64,000 bases of DNA from Ophiobolus disseminans (GCA_010093685.1 MU006217.1:892911-956910), one strand, 5' to 3'; shown: positions 10,288-21,157, numbered from the stretch's first letter. Notes: a model not told the origin generated them from the letters alone. Translations and numbers: made by a program.

Positions 10288-12323
10288 ATGGCGTCCAATG
10301 GTTCTGAGTCACCTAGTAAGGCGAAGCGCTCTCGTGCAGAAATGGAGGAAGGTGACCGTACATTGACCGTAGCCTTTGCAGCACAAGTAGATGGTGAGCT
10401 TTACCAGTACTCAGGACGCGCAGCTCTGCTAACTCTACAAAGACGACACCTCTTCCGACGATGACGACTTTGGCCCTGCGCTCCCTTCCTCTGCGCCGAA
10501 AAAGAAGAAGCGGAAGTTACCGTACGAGAAGCTATATGTGGCTGCCCTACCAACCTCTCAGCGATACTACAAGTCGCTCATGCACCGAGAACAACTCTGC
10601 TTCACGACATTGACCCCGCACTCCGACTTTTTAATCACGAGCTCGATCGATGGCGTAGTGAAGTTCTGGAAGAAGGATTTCGGAGGAATCGAGTTTGTAA
10701 AAGAGTTCCGAGCGCATACGTCAGAAATACGGTCGGTCAACGTGAGCGCAGACGGGCGCAGCTTTGCGACCGCTGGGGCAGACAATACGGTCAAGATATT
10801 CGACGTAGTCACATTCGATCTGCTAGCTATGCTGAGCCTGGACTATAGCCCGAAGGCCGTATGCTGGATACATGGCCGAGGCGCGAGTTTCCCACAGCTT
10901 GCGGTCAGCTCAGAAGACAATGGATGGATCCGGATATATGACGGTCGAGGCGATAACTTGGAGCCACTTCAGACTTTAAAAAGCATACACCGGGTGCCTG
11001 TCAGTCTCATGGCATACAACAATGCATACGACTGCGTGGTCAGCGTAGATCAAGGCGGCATGGTAGAATATTGGCGGCCAAGTGGTACTTTCGAAAAGCC
11101 TGACAATGTCTGGGCATTGAAGAGCTCCACCAACCTGTTCGAGTTCAAGAAGGCAAAATGCGTCCCCTCATCCATCACGGTATCACCAACGGGCAAGCAG
11201 TTCGCAACATACTCGTTCCCAGATCGTAAGATTCGCATCTTCGAATTTGCAACAGGCAAACTCTACCGCACATACGACGAATCGATCGAGACTATCACCA
11301 CTATGCAGCAAGCAGGCACCGCCGTGCAACATCTCGAAGACATGGAGTTTGGCCGCAGGATAGGCATCGAGCGTGAGCTCGATCAGCCCACAATTCGCTC
11401 GCGCCTCAATGTCATCTTCGACGAAACAAGCAATTTTATCCTCTACGGCAGCATGTACGGCGTCAAAGTAATCAACACCCTCACCAACAAACTCGTCAAG
11501 CTCTACGGCCAGGAAGAGCCCTTCCGGCCCCTGTGGCTTTCGCTCTACCAAGGCCAGCCCGAAAAGAAAGGCGTCGTAACTGTCGAAATGGCTGCATCCG
11601 AGAATCCTCTTCTCCAGGAAGCCGAGGCACGAGACGCTATGCTAGTCACTACAGGCTCCGGTAAAGTCAGGTTCTACATGTACACGAATGACTCAAACGC
11701 CTCCAAATCCGACCGCGACGTTCACAACGAGAAACCCCGTGGCACCGCCAACAAAAAGGACAACGAAAAGGCGCTTGCAGCAACTGGTAGCACAGCCACC
11801 ATCCACACCACGTACGGCGACATCTCAATCCGCCTCTTCCCCGACGCCGCCCCCAAAGCCGTCGAGAACTTTGTCACACACGCCCGAACAGGCTACTACA
11901 ACAACGTGATTTTCCACCGCGTTATCCGTAAATTCATGATCCAAACGGGCGACCCGCTGGGAGACGGTACTGGTGGCGAGAGCATTTGGGGGAAGTACTT
12001 TGAGGATGAGATTAGCCCGAATCTACGCCATGATAAGCCATACATGGTCAGTATGGCGAACGCAGGGCCTGTGACGAATGCGAGTCAATTTTTTATCACC
12101 ACGGAGAAAGCTGTAAGTGTTTGCCCTTTCTGCGACTTGAGAGCGCGTATCTTATTCAGAATGATTTACTAACGTGTGACACTAGCCCTGGCTCGACGAC
12201 AAACATACAATCTTTGGAAGGGCGATTTCGGGCATGGATGTTGTGCACAAGATTGAGAATACTAAGGTGTACAAGGAGAGGCCGGAAGAAGATATCAAGA
12301 TCATAAGCATCTCGGTAGCATAG
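10288..12323 (+). CDS. cyp15: WD40-cyclophilin peptidyl-prolyl isomerase (PPWD1/Cyp15 type)
   Basis: Exons 10288-10393, 10443-12112, 12186-12323; 637 aa. Family: nuclear, spliceosome-associated isomerases. Seen: a short acidic and basic N-terminus ([15 protein letters not shown]), the PPWD1-specific opening [12 protein letters not shown] then SLMHRE, a WD40 propeller over about residues 65-370, a lysine-rich linker, and a C-terminal cyclophilin domain (about 480-637) with [29 protein letters not shown] and the WLD motif followed by KHTIFGR. The third intron junction restores [17 protein letters not shown]. Introns are 49 and 73 nt with CTAAC branch points. Catalytic Arg, Phe and Gln of the cyclophilin fold are present. 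Confidence 0.92.
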
Positions 12324-12502
12324 GGTTGCCTCGTGGTTGAGCGGGAGCAAACTTTAAGGAAGAGCGTGCGGTGCGTGGGCCTAGCAATTTAGGCACCTAA
12401 ACATGCATATGTTCAGCAGATCACCCCTCTTTTTGGCTCTAAGGGCGCAAGGTCGAGTCTCGGCTGATGTTTATGTGTCATGTTTGTGTACACTTACTCC
12501 TA

Positions 12503-13693
12503 TCACGGATTCTTCTGCGCTAGCAAAACAAACTCCGGAGTCTTGTCCACCCACTCATCCACTCCTTCCAATCCTTTCCCTTCTACGGACCCGAGGAACT
12601 CCCTCAACAATGCACTCACCATGTGAGTCACTCTGACACCATCTGCCGGTCCCACCCACGTCCTATTCAACACCTTCCGCTGATCCAGCAAATCGATCCA
12701 GAGCGGAATGTCACTGAAGTGTAAGTGCGTCGTCCCGTTCATCTGCACATCTCTCAACCATCCACTTTGCGCCTTGTTGAAGTATCCCCATGTGTAATCT
12801 CCATCTTCTCCTGGCGCAACGCCGTCGAAATGCTGCTCAGACGCAACACCCAGGAATGGACGCTTCAGATCTCGCGCGGGAGTACTGGTAACTTCGCCCG
12901 ACGATTCATTTACGAATTGGAACATCGTGCCGTCCAAATTGCATCCTACCTTGAACAGTGCGGCTGCGCTGCTATTCGACGACATGACCACTTCCGCTGC
13001 CGCGCCGCCAATGCTATGTCCAAAGACGCCAAAATGCGTGAGATTGAACGGCGCGCCGTACTGCCGTACAAGCGCAGGAAAGAAAGGATCGCTCATCGCG
13101 GCTAGGATATCCGAGACGCGGTAATCCAGGACTTGGAAGGTCATTTCTTCCGTTGGGGGAAAAGCGGTGAAGTCGGGGTAACCGTAGACGCCTCCGGTGC
13201 CGTTGGTGTAAGGCAGGGGTAAGTAAGGGGCTTCGCCTGGGTGGTCGATGGCGACGACGGCGTGGCCATAGGAGGCGAGTTCGGAGAGGTACGCGGTGTA
13301 GGAGGATGCGGGTAGGCCGGCGCCAGGGGTGAAGATGAGGGTTGGGTAAGGGGAAGTGCTGTTGCCAAAGCCCTTGCTTGTGTCGGAAAGTAGTGGGGCT
13401 TGGAATTGCAAGCGCGTGGTCAATTTCGAGAGGACGCCGGGTGTGAGGCCAATTGTGGCTTCGAAGATACCGGCACTGATGGAGTCCAAGTAGGGGAAGG
13501 TTGCGTTGGGGATTTGAGGTGTTGGGTAGTAAATCGTCAAGAGCATGAAAGTGCCAGGCTCAGTCGGGTCGTTTGGAGTGGTATGATTGAAGACGTGCTG
13601 CGTGTATCCAACGTGATAGGGTCCTGTTGTATTCCAGAGAGATATTGCGTGGGCAATCGATGCAAAGGCGAGTGCTAGGGCGAAAGGTCGCAT
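12503..13693 (-). CDS. secreted PAF-acetylhydrolase-like esterase/lipase
   Basis: Single exon, 396 aa. Seen: a cleavable signal peptide (about residues 1-16, MRPFALALAFASIAHA), several N-glycosylation sequons, an alpha/beta-hydrolase core with LIFTPGAGLPASSY, the nucleophile elbow GHSIGG (Ser about 227), CNLDGTMF, and a late TTHLHFSD that may supply the histidine. This layout fits the platelet-activating factor acetylhydrolase isoform II-like family found in many fungal secretomes. The true substrate is unknown; a cutinase or feruloyl esterase is unlikely given the motif spacing. It converges with the preceding cyclophilin gene (179 bp apart). Confidence 0.75.
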   Translation of the reverse strand: MRPFALALAFASIAHAISLWNTTGPYHVGYTQHVFNHTTPNDPTEPGTFMLLTIYYPTPQIPNATFPYLDSISAGIFEATIGLTPGVLSKLTTRLQFQAPLLSDTSKGFGNSTSPYPTLIFTPGAGLPASSYTAYLSELASYGHAVVAIDHPGEAPYLPLPYTNGTGGVYGYPDFTAFPPTEEMTFQVLDYRVSDILAAMSDPFFPALVRQYGAPFNLTHFGVFGHSIGGAAAEVVMSSNSSAAALFKVGCNLDGTMFQFVNESSGEVTSTPARDLKRPFLGVASEQHFDGVAPGEDGDYTWGYFNKAQSGWLRDVQMNGTTHLHFSDIPLWIDLLDQRKVLNRTWVGPADGVRVTHMVSALLREFLGSVEGKGLEGVDEWVDKTPEFVLLAQKNP

Positions 13694-14062
13694 CTTGGGA
13701 GTTGCTCCACGATTCGAAATTTGCTTCCTTCAACGAACTGGCAGCATCGACTCTTATGGTCTGCCAGATCTAATACCAGACCATAGCGATGTAAATCCTG
13801 ATGAATCTTGCTAAAATCGTTCCACGGGTGCTGGGATGTTGTCTAGCTTCTTTAGATTGATTATTGTCCTACCTGCCTTAATGAGCGTAGGGCCCGTATT
13901 TTAGTGCTTACACCGGTGGGCGGCCTGAGGAGAACAAAGCTTACCTTCATCACGCTTTTGCGTTTGTGCTTAGATGCCCTGCGATATAGAAATAACCTCT
14001 AGTAAGGTGTTGGCACGGTTTGCACATCGGTGGGTCCAGGATGTACAGAATGCAGTCCCACG
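13694..14062. other. intergenic, esterase promoter and HAD gene 3' side
   Basis: 369 bp; nothing gene-like seen. Confidence 0.4.
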
Positions 14063-15076
14063 CTACCTACCCTGTGTAGCACTGTTCCGCATACCACGAT
14101 GACTAGCCCATTCGTGAATCTCTAGGAAGTCTCTGGTCCACATAATCGACGTATCATCATCCTGCTCCTTCGATTCCGACAAATGAGGACAGTGAATTTC
14201 AAGCCTCTCAAATCCTTCAGCTAGCTTCTTCTGAGAACTTCCCATCGGTTCGTCGCGTATGCAGATACCTAGGTCGGCGGCCAGTAAACATTCAATGTCG
14301 GTCCAGCTGTCGCCAACGTACACAATGGGTGCAATACTATCTTCTCTCAATTTCTCGAGATATCGCAACTTGTCGTCGCTAGCCACTATCTTCGTCTCTC
14401 CATCAGGACTGATCTGACCGCTCGATGGCTCTCCTCTTGCAATACCCTGGAGTTCGTTCGCGAGGACAGGTGAGGGGTCTACTTCGGCGCCGGCGGACTT
14501 GAGACAGGAGGATATGAAGTGCCGACTCCAGTTGACGCTCAGAATGTGGAGCATGTTGCCTTCCGCGCTGCTCATACGTTGCAGAAACTCTAAACAGCCT
14601 GGCCGCAATGCTACATTGCCCTCTCTGATAGCTTTGTTTGCACCTTCCTCGATCTGTTTGTTGGTCACGTCCTCGAAAATCTTCGCTTCGTACACACGAT
14701 CCAAGCTTCTCTGCTCCACGACTTTCAAATCCTTGAGCAACTTTCTCTCTCCTTCGATAGTGGTTGGTAACGCACCGCCTGGAGCAAGTACCTCAAGGGT
14801 TGAGGTGTAGTCGGAAAGATATGCAATAACGATTTGCTTCCAGCGATTGATCGTGGGGAAGTTAGGTTTGGTGGAGGCGGCGATGTTGACGAGCGCGTCA
14901 AGGGTGTCTCTTTTGGTAATAGTGCCGTCCCAGTCGAGGACCCAGTGGATGGGGTCTCTTTTTGGGTATGGTTTTTTGGACATTCTCGACCTTGGTCTCG
15001 AAAGCGAGGATGTTGCGCGTTGAGGAAGTTTGGCAGATAATTTGAAATGGGTTCTGCGTGAGAGCAAACGAGACAT
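14063..15076 (-). CDS. HAD-superfamily phosphatase with possible mitochondrial leader
   Basis: Single exon, 337 aa from the first ATG. Seen: the HAD motif I DWDGT (Asp48 and Asp50), a Ser motif II region (LSVNWSRHF), and motif III/IV GDSWTDIECL. The pattern is that of the phosphoserine phosphatase-like fungal HAD hydrolases; the substrate is unknown. Two in-frame starts exist: Met1, which adds about 31 residues rich in Arg, Ser and Leu and free of acids (MSRLLSRRTHFKLSAKLPQR), like a mitochondrial presequence, and Met32 at 14983, just before MSKKPYPKRD. The protein could therefore exist in mitochondrial and cytosolic forms. It is divergent from SDHB. Confidence 0.75.
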   Translation of the reverse strand: MSRLLSRRTHFKLSAKLPQRATSSLSRPRSRMSKKPYPKRDPIHWVLDWDGTITKRDTLDALVNIAASTKPNFPTINRWKQIVIAYLSDYTSTLEVLAPGGALPTTIEGERKLLKDLKVVEQRSLDRVYEAKIFEDVTNKQIEEGANKAIREGNVALRPGCLEFLQRMSSAEGNMLHILSVNWSRHFISSCLKSAGAEVDPSPVLANELQGIARGEPSSGQISPDGETKIVASDDKLRYLEKLREDSIAPIVYVGDSWTDIECLLAADLGICIRDEPMGSSQKKLAEGFERLEIHCPHLSESKEQDDDTSIMWTRDFLEIHEWASHRGMRNSATQGR

Positions 15077-15561
15077 TGACGCTGCGGGTCAGTTTAGTGG
15101 TTTTCAAGCACGCCTTGGATCTTTTTTCTGGCCTGGAATCTGTGACAGTGCTTTGTATCAACGAAAAGACATATGAATTCCAACTGTGATATCGCCACAC
15201 GTTCGGAGATAGCGTCACGCGTATTGATACTCGCGCATGGCCAGCATTGGTATCGGTGATGTGTGATTCTATTCAGGAAGGACTTTCTGCCATGAATTTG
15301 AGACCTTGATGCCGGTCATGATCGCCAAGATCCGGGGTAGTTCACGAAGATTCTCGTAAGATGCGCATCTGAGATGTTGACGTTCACGACATTGAGATCG
15401 TGGCATATCGGAATACCGGAAGCCGGCTTTTTCCGAATGAATCGCTGATTATGAGGCGCATGTGATTGGCTTGCCACTCGACCTCGGGCTAAGAACTTCG
15501 ATGAACGCAACACCTTGACAGACAGAACATTGCACACTCTCCACTCCACACAACCCACACA
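15077..15561. other. divergent upstream region of the HAD gene and SDHB
   Basis: 485 bp without a gene, holding the promoters of both flanking genes. It includes the CCAAT box listed separately. Confidence 0.45.
15465..15469 (-). promoter_or_regulatory. CCAAT box upstream of SDHB
   Basis: The plus strand reads TGATTGGC, i.e. CCAATCA on the minus strand, 93 bp before the SDHB start. The HAP/CBC complex binds CCAAT and controls respiratory and iron-dependent genes in fungi, so a site here is sensible. A 5-7 bp match alone is weak. Confidence 0.35.
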
Positions 15562-16644
15562 ATGGCCTGTACACGCGCCTTTACTCGTCTGGCTTTACGG
15601 CGGACAGGTATGCATACCACATCCTTCACGACAACGTCAATTGAGCCTCGCTAATACAATCGTCATAGCCGTACGGCCTGCCCTCTTCACCCGCGGCTTC
15701 GCCTCCGTGAGCGATGTCCACGCCCGCGATCCCATCTCCAAGGTCGCAGAGAAAATTGTACCCGATCCAGCTCGCAAGCCAGTACCGGAGAGCAAGACGT
15801 CAACCATCCAGGACCCCGAGGCGGAGAAGGACGCGAAGACCAAGACTTTCCACATCTACCGGTGGAACCCAGATGAGCCCTCGTCCAAGCCAAAGATGCA
15901 GTCGTATACCCTCGATCTGAACAAGACCGGGCCTATGATGTTGGATGCGTTGATCAGGATTAAGAACGAGGTCGACCCAACCTTGACATTCAGGCGGAGT
16001 TGTCGCGAGGGAATCTGCGGAAGCTGTGCCATGAACATCGACGGTGTCAATACGCTAGCCTGTCTTTGTATGTAAAATATGTATATGATTGGGGATTGAG
16101 GTGCTAACGAGGTTACAGGCCGCATTCCCACAGATACAGCCAAAGAATCCCGCATCTACCCACTACCGCACATGTACGTCGTCAAGGACCTCGTGCCTGA
16201 CATGACACTCTTCTACAAGCAATACCGCTCAGTCAAGCCATACCTCCAGCGCGACACTCCAGCGCCAGACGTACGTCTCTACCACCGCCACCGCATCTGC
16301 AACCACTAACAGTATACCAGGGCCGCGAATATCGCCAGACTAAGGAGGAACGCAAGAAGCTTGATGGACTTTACGAGTGTATCCTTTGCGCCTGCTGCTC
16401 GACTTCATGTCCATCCTACTGGTGGAACCAAGAAGAGTACCTCGGACCCGCCGTCCTTCTCCAATCGTACCGCTGGATCGCCGACTCGAGAGATGAGAAG
16501 ATGGCCGAGCGACAGGATGCGCTGAACAACAGCATGAGCTTGTACCGATGCCACACCATTCTCAACTGCTCGAGGACGTGCCCCAAGGGGCTGAACCCGG
16601 CGTTGGCGATTGCTGAGATCAAGAAGAGCATGGCTTTCACCTAA
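15562..16644 (+). CDS. SDHB: succinate dehydrogenase iron-sulfur subunit, mitochondrial
   Basis: Exons 15562-15607, 15669-16067, 16119-16270, 16321-16644; 306 aa. This subunit carries the 2Fe-2S, 4Fe-4S and 3Fe-4S clusters of complex II and forms part of the ubiquinone site. Seen: an Arg/Ala-rich presequence, the 2Fe-2S motif [15 protein letters not shown] with later LACLC, then [11 protein letters not shown] and [14 protein letters not shown]. The three introns are 61, 51 and 50 nt. Positions known to matter for carboxamide (SDHI) fungicides read P230, N235 and H277, all the ordinary sensitive-type residues. H277 numbering matches Alternaria-like Pleosporales. Confidence 0.96.
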
Positions 16645-17511
16645 TCAATGGATGTATCTGATTAGGAGGGGAGCGAATGATTTTGCATTCGTTGGATGTT
16701 TGCGAGTTGCACACACTTTTTTATTGAGCTATAGCTGGCTTGTGTTTTGAACATGTAAGCGAAGAAATAAAGCGATTACAATTTCACATTCGATCATGGC
16801 ATGTCTGCAACGTGTGGTCCGAGATAACATACGGGATCTTAGTATCAAGACCCACTGTTCCTCATGGTTGTCGAGCTGGAACCTGGGACAAAGCTTGTAT
16901 TGTTTTCATCTCCATCAACTCCAGCCTCACAGAAACCCATTCATAGCAGACATTGGCGATGAACGGATATAGTAAGTAAATCTATGCTACTATGTGTGGC
17001 ATTATTGAAGAAGATGGTGGCCTTTTAGAATTTTCTGCGTAGAGTAGTCGTAGAGTCTGTATGGCTACGAAGGAGCTCGTATTTAGTGATGCACCAATTA
17101 GTTAACGTGCGATTATGCAATACATTCTTACTAGTATGTATAAGCCTGTCTATCTTTATATACTTATTAAAATTTTATAGCTCTATGATAGTACTACGAG
17201 GATGTACAGGCTATCTACTAAGCTTCTACTTAGGTAGATAAAGTCTAAGCACCTGCACCTAGTGGTGCATCACCAAATACGAGCTCTTTCGTAAATTCAG
17301 CTGGTCAGCCTCATGATATTCTTAGCACGTTTACCTGGTGGCGTTCGGCTGCGCCTTCGTCATGGCCAGCCGCAGCCTGACCAACACTCCCACACTTCAC
17401 TTCATTTATATCAGCAAGCGCACATCAAAGAGATATTTCACGCGCATCGCTATCATCACGACGAAAGCAGTCGTGAACTTTTGTTGATTGCCACTCTGAT
17501 ACTTCGTCAGC
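16645..17511. other. intergenic between SDHB and the HET gene, with a MITE
   Basis: 867 bp. No coding region seen. It contains the MITE at 17068-17291, which ends about 220 bp before the HET-domain start codon and so sits in its promoter. Confidence 0.5.
17068..17291. mobile_element. non-autonomous TIR element (MITE), copy 2
   Basis: A 224-bp A/T-rich element flanked by TA (17066-17067 and 17292-17293). Terminal inverted repeats of 29 bp differ at only two positions: left end CGAAGGAGCTCGTATTTAG at 17068, right end ending CGAGCTCTTTCG at 17291. An inner pair CCTGTCTA / TGTACAGG brackets the core. It has no ORF. It is homologous along its length to the more decayed copy at 6119-6316. TA target duplication with short TIRs fits a Tc1/mariner-type MITE mobilised in trans by a transposase not present in this window. 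Confidence 0.85.
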
Positions 17512-19293
17512 ATGCGGCTACTCCATGTAAAGAACTTCACGTTACACACATACTACGAGGACGACGCCCCTCCATTTGCGATTCTCTCTCATACATGGCT
17601 CCGAGAAGATGAGGAGGTATCCCTTGCCTCCTTGCTTGAGCCATCCAACTCCGATTCGATGTCATGGCGTGACTTGCCGGGAGCGCAAAAGATCATATAC
17701 CTCTGCAAACAAGCGGCAGACGACGGCCTCGAATACGCTTGGATGGACACATGCTGTATCGACAAGACTAATAGCGTTGAGCTCGGTGAAGCGATCAATT
17801 CCATGTTCAGATGGTATCAACAATCAAAAACCTGCTATGCGTACCTCATTGACGTTGATGAAGAGCTAGGAAAGAAAATGACGCAGAGTCGATGGTGGAA
17901 TCGAGCGTGGACCTTACAAGAGCTTGTGGCGCCAACGGTAGTTCACTTCTACGACAAACACTGGCGACCGCTCGGAAGCAAAGCAAACCTAACCCAACTG
18001 GTTTCTTCAAGGTCCGGGATCGATCACGAGACATTGAAACAACCAGATACAATGTACGTCAAGAGCATCGCGCACAGGATGTCTTGGGCGGCTCATCGTG
18101 AAGCCACTCGCTTGGAGGACCAAGCTTACTCACTGCTCGGGATCTTTGATGTGAATCTCAGCATGCAATATGGCGAAGGCAGCACGGCTTTCATGCGGTT
18201 GCAAGAGAAGATTATGAACAAAACCAACGATCAGACCTTATTTGCGTGGGGATTCTCACCATTCACGATCGAAGAAACATTGGAGATTCTGCGCCCGCCA
18301 GAGGGCTCTCAGACAGATCCTGAAAGTAGCAGCATGAGTAAAAACGACGCGGATGATGATTGGTCATCACACAACCAAGGCATATTTGCAGACACTCCGA
18401 TGAGATTCGCAAACTGTGGGAACCTCATGTTCCATCTCCGCGACGCTTTCACCTCTCACATTGCAGAGTTCAACGGCGCTTTAAGACTAGATGTCCTTCT
18501 TGCAAAGCCTACAAGCAGTCTGAAGACAAGTTTAGGTCAGTTCAAGATCCAGCCTGAGCATGGGTCATGTATTGGCCTACTTCCTTGCGGCTCTCTGGAA
18601 ACGCCAGGACATATGATTGGACTTCTGCTCAAAAAATGGTCCGATGGTCGGTACCGAAGGATTGAGCTAGTTCCTGGAGTGTTTACTTTCCTCGTGGATT
18701 GTCACTCGATAAAGCGAACTGATCGACGCACTGTTTGGATCGACAACCTGGATTGGATCATGCGTCATCGCCACAGCCCTGTTGAAGCCAGAACCTTCCA
18801 TAGAAGTATACGCTTAGACCTATTCCTACCCCCAGAGGAATACACCTTTGAACTTTTGTCCGCAAACTGGACCTTCGACACGAAGAGTTCATTACTTGAG
18901 CTGTACCATTACAAATCCCAAAACGACACACGTTTAGAGATGGCACTGCGGCGGCACAAAACATCGGATTACCTGATCATTGCCATCAAACTTACCAACC
19001 ACGGAGATGACCCAAGAAGTTCATTCGAGAACAGAGTCTGCGTCCTCAGTACACCCAACCTCGATGGAGGGCCTTGGTTCACAAATATGGACTTCTATCA
19101 GAGGAATGTCCACAAATCTGTCAATGTAAAGGGTGTGCTTGTAAAGATCGAAACACATCAAGTGTTCAACCACTTAATCTCGACACTCTCAATATCATGC
19201 TCATCGCACCCAGGCTTCGGAGAACTAGAGATACTTGACGAGCTAAGCAGGGCCCAGAGTAGTTCCTTATTCAACAGCGCAACAAAGAACTGA
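17512..19293 (+). CDS. HET-domain protein (heterokaryon-incompatibility type)
   Basis: Single exon, 593 aa. Seen: the start MRLLHVKNF, a HET domain over about residues 22-115 with FAILSHTWL, KIIYLCKQAADDGLEYAWMDTCCID and AINSMFRWYQQSKTCYAYL, then RWWNRAWTLQELVAP and the conserved follow-on block with ARLEDQAYSLLGIFDV-type sequence (here TRLEDQAYSLLGIFDV). This is the HET-E/HET-D-like N-terminal arrangement, but there is no NACHT or WD40 part downstream; the C-terminal half (about 260-593) is a beta-rich region of unknown role. Family role: triggering cell death on non-self recognition; a role here is inferred. A MITE lies in its upstream region. Confidence 0.85.
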   Translation: MRLLHVKNFTLHTYYEDDAPPFAILSHTWLREDEEVSLASLLEPSNSDSMSWRDLPGAQKIIYLCKQAADDGLEYAWMDTCCIDKTNSVELGEAINSMFRWYQQSKTCYAYLIDVDEELGKKMTQSRWWNRAWTLQELVAPTVVHFYDKHWRPLGSKANLTQLVSSRSGIDHETLKQPDTMYVKSIAHRMSWAAHREATRLEDQAYSLLGIFDVNLSMQYGEGSTAFMRLQEKIMNKTNDQTLFAWGFSPFTIEETLEILRPPEGSQTDPESSSMSKNDADDDWSSHNQGIFADTPMRFANCGNLMFHLRDAFTSHIAEFNGALRLDVLLAKPTSSLKTSLGQFKIQPEHGSCIGLLPCGSLETPGHMIGLLLKKWSDGRYRRIELVPGVFTFLVDCHSIKRTDRRTVWIDNLDWIMRHRHSPVEARTFHRSIRLDLFLPPEEYTFELLSANWTFDTKSSLLELYHYKSQNDTRLEMALRRHKTSDYLIIAIKLTNHGDDPRSSFENRVCVLSTPNLDGGPWFTNMDFYQRNVHKSVNVKGVLVKIETHQVFNHLISTLSISCSSHPGFGELEILDELSRAQSSSLFNSATKN

Positions 19294-19570
19294 TCAGTGC
19301 GGGACACGTTGGTCTCATGCTGTTCTGGGGCACCTGACTTTGCAATACTTTGTAATGTCGAGCAAGAAGCTCGTACAGGCCAAGAGCTTGATGAATAGCA
19401 CAATTTTATGGTAGCTAAGATGTACTCAGACCCATTTAACGAGACGGAATGCTTTTCAGTTTGTACGTTGTGGATTACGAGCTAAAATTCAAAGCACAAC
19501 TATGCATCATCTTACTAGGTCAAGGCACGAATTCCACAGCTTCATAATTCACCTCAATACAACCCCTACT

Positions 19571-20660
19571 TCACATCTGGCTTATGATCCACTTCAATCC
19601 GTCGATGGTATGATTCATAAACACAGCCGTCTCATGCAGCATCGGCAGGAACCAGAAACAATGCGGCAACCCGTCATAATGAGCGGACCTGACAGACACA
19701 CCCGCCTCTTGCAGCGCACGAGCCAAGATCTTCCCATCGTCACGGAGCGGATCGAACTCGCACGTAGCAATATAAGTCGGCGGGAAAAGCTTGTGAGATC
19801 CGGGGTCCATGCCAACAAGGTAGTCGACGTTGTTTGTATCCACACTTGCCATTTCTAGGGCTGCGTCGACAGAGATCTTGTCGATCATAGGTATGTTGGT
19901 GGCGTTCTCATGGTAGGCGAGGAAGTCTGATTTGTACTTTTCCGGCACGTTTTGAGGATGGTAAGCCTGCGGGACCAAAGCAACGATGCCTTTGATAGTC
20001 GTGGAGGGTAAGGTCGAACGACCGAGCGCGATTTGACGTGCAGCACTGAGGGACAGCACACCTCCTGCTGAAGCGCCGATGGTGTACATTTTGTTTGCAT
20101 CTCCATTGAATGAAGTTGCGTTATCGTGGGTCTATGGAGGTTGAAGATCAACTTTGTGTACAAGGCTTACACGCGTCTCATTATAGAAGACTCACCCATT
20201 GAAACCCCTGCAGCATGTCTTCGAGTTGAGCAGGCGCCTTGTTCTCTGGAGCCAGACGATAATCGACGCTGACGATGACTGTTTGGACACGCTCGACCAC
20301 TTCACGACAAAAGAAGTCCTCGCTATCAAGTGAGCCTGCTACAAAGCCTCCTCCATGAGCAAAGATGCCTATGGGAACAAGCTCATCCGTCGCATCTTTC
20401 GATCGATACACTCGCACAGGAATCGCTCCAACAGTATGCTCTGACACTTGGATATTTTCGTTTGGTGGAGGCCGCTGAGCTGCAACTGATTTGACCAACC
20501 CTGTGAATAGTGCGCGCTGTTCTTTTGCTGAGCCGTGAACGACCAATCGTCCTCCAAGTTGTGCCTCAAGCTAGTAGTGTGAGCTTAGTAGTTGGGAAAC
20601 GGGTCGAGATATGTCACTTACCTCGAGCCAGGATGCTGTATACTCTCGATTGCCTGCCAT
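19571..20660 (-). CDS. HSL-family alpha/beta hydrolase (esterase)
   Basis: Exons, in gene order: 20622-20660, 20196-20570, 19571-20131; 324 aa. Seen: the oxyanion motif HGGGF (residues 85-89), the nucleophile GASAGG (Ser159), a DPLRDDG acid region and a GLPHCFW histidine region, the complete catalytic triad of the hormone-sensitive-lipase group (Abhydrolase_3). The first exon is tiny (MAGNREYTASWLE); its 51-nt intron and the second 64-nt intron both fall between whole codons. There is no signal peptide, so the enzyme is probably cytosolic. Substrate unknown; small acyl esters or lactones are the usual substrates of this family. Confidence 0.8.
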
Positions 20661-21157
20661 GCTAGCTATCGAATGTAGCGTGAGTAGCGATGAATTGTTG
20701 TTAAATGGTACTTCTCGGCTTCCATTGAAGTTGCAACTGATGTGGGCACTCCTTCCGGCGCTACATACCGGTAGAGTTACCGGTACTGTAAAGTGGGGAA
20801 ATAGCGGAGCTTTTTCGGAAACAAACATTAGCGTTGTGGATCAGGAGTAGCCCGAGTAGTAACAGTTCTTCTCAATTCCATGATCCGAGGACTATGTGAA
20901 GAAGATGCACCGAGAACCTTTTGACGCACTGCTCGAGTCGCGGCTTATGACTCGGAGGCTTGGTGAGCTACATACAGTACTTTTCTGCTGGAACGTCGGA
21001 AATATGATTCCACTGTCGACTTGTTCGGATGGATTCTTAGTTCTTGGGGCTGCAACTGCTCCAAGGATGAGCACCGATCGCTAAGAGCTCACCGCGCTAA
21101 CTGAACGCTCTTTGTCGCTGGGCGAAATGCTACATCATAATCCCTTGAATCAACACA
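20661..21157. other. intergenic, esterase promoter and ankyrin gene 3' side
   Basis: 497 bp; no gene seen. Short ORFs on both strands are shadows. Confidence 0.4.

Noticed and set aside
13026..13105. Plus-strand ORFs within the esterase gene
   Set aside because: Antisense to a frame with signal peptide and GHSIGG motif; shadows.
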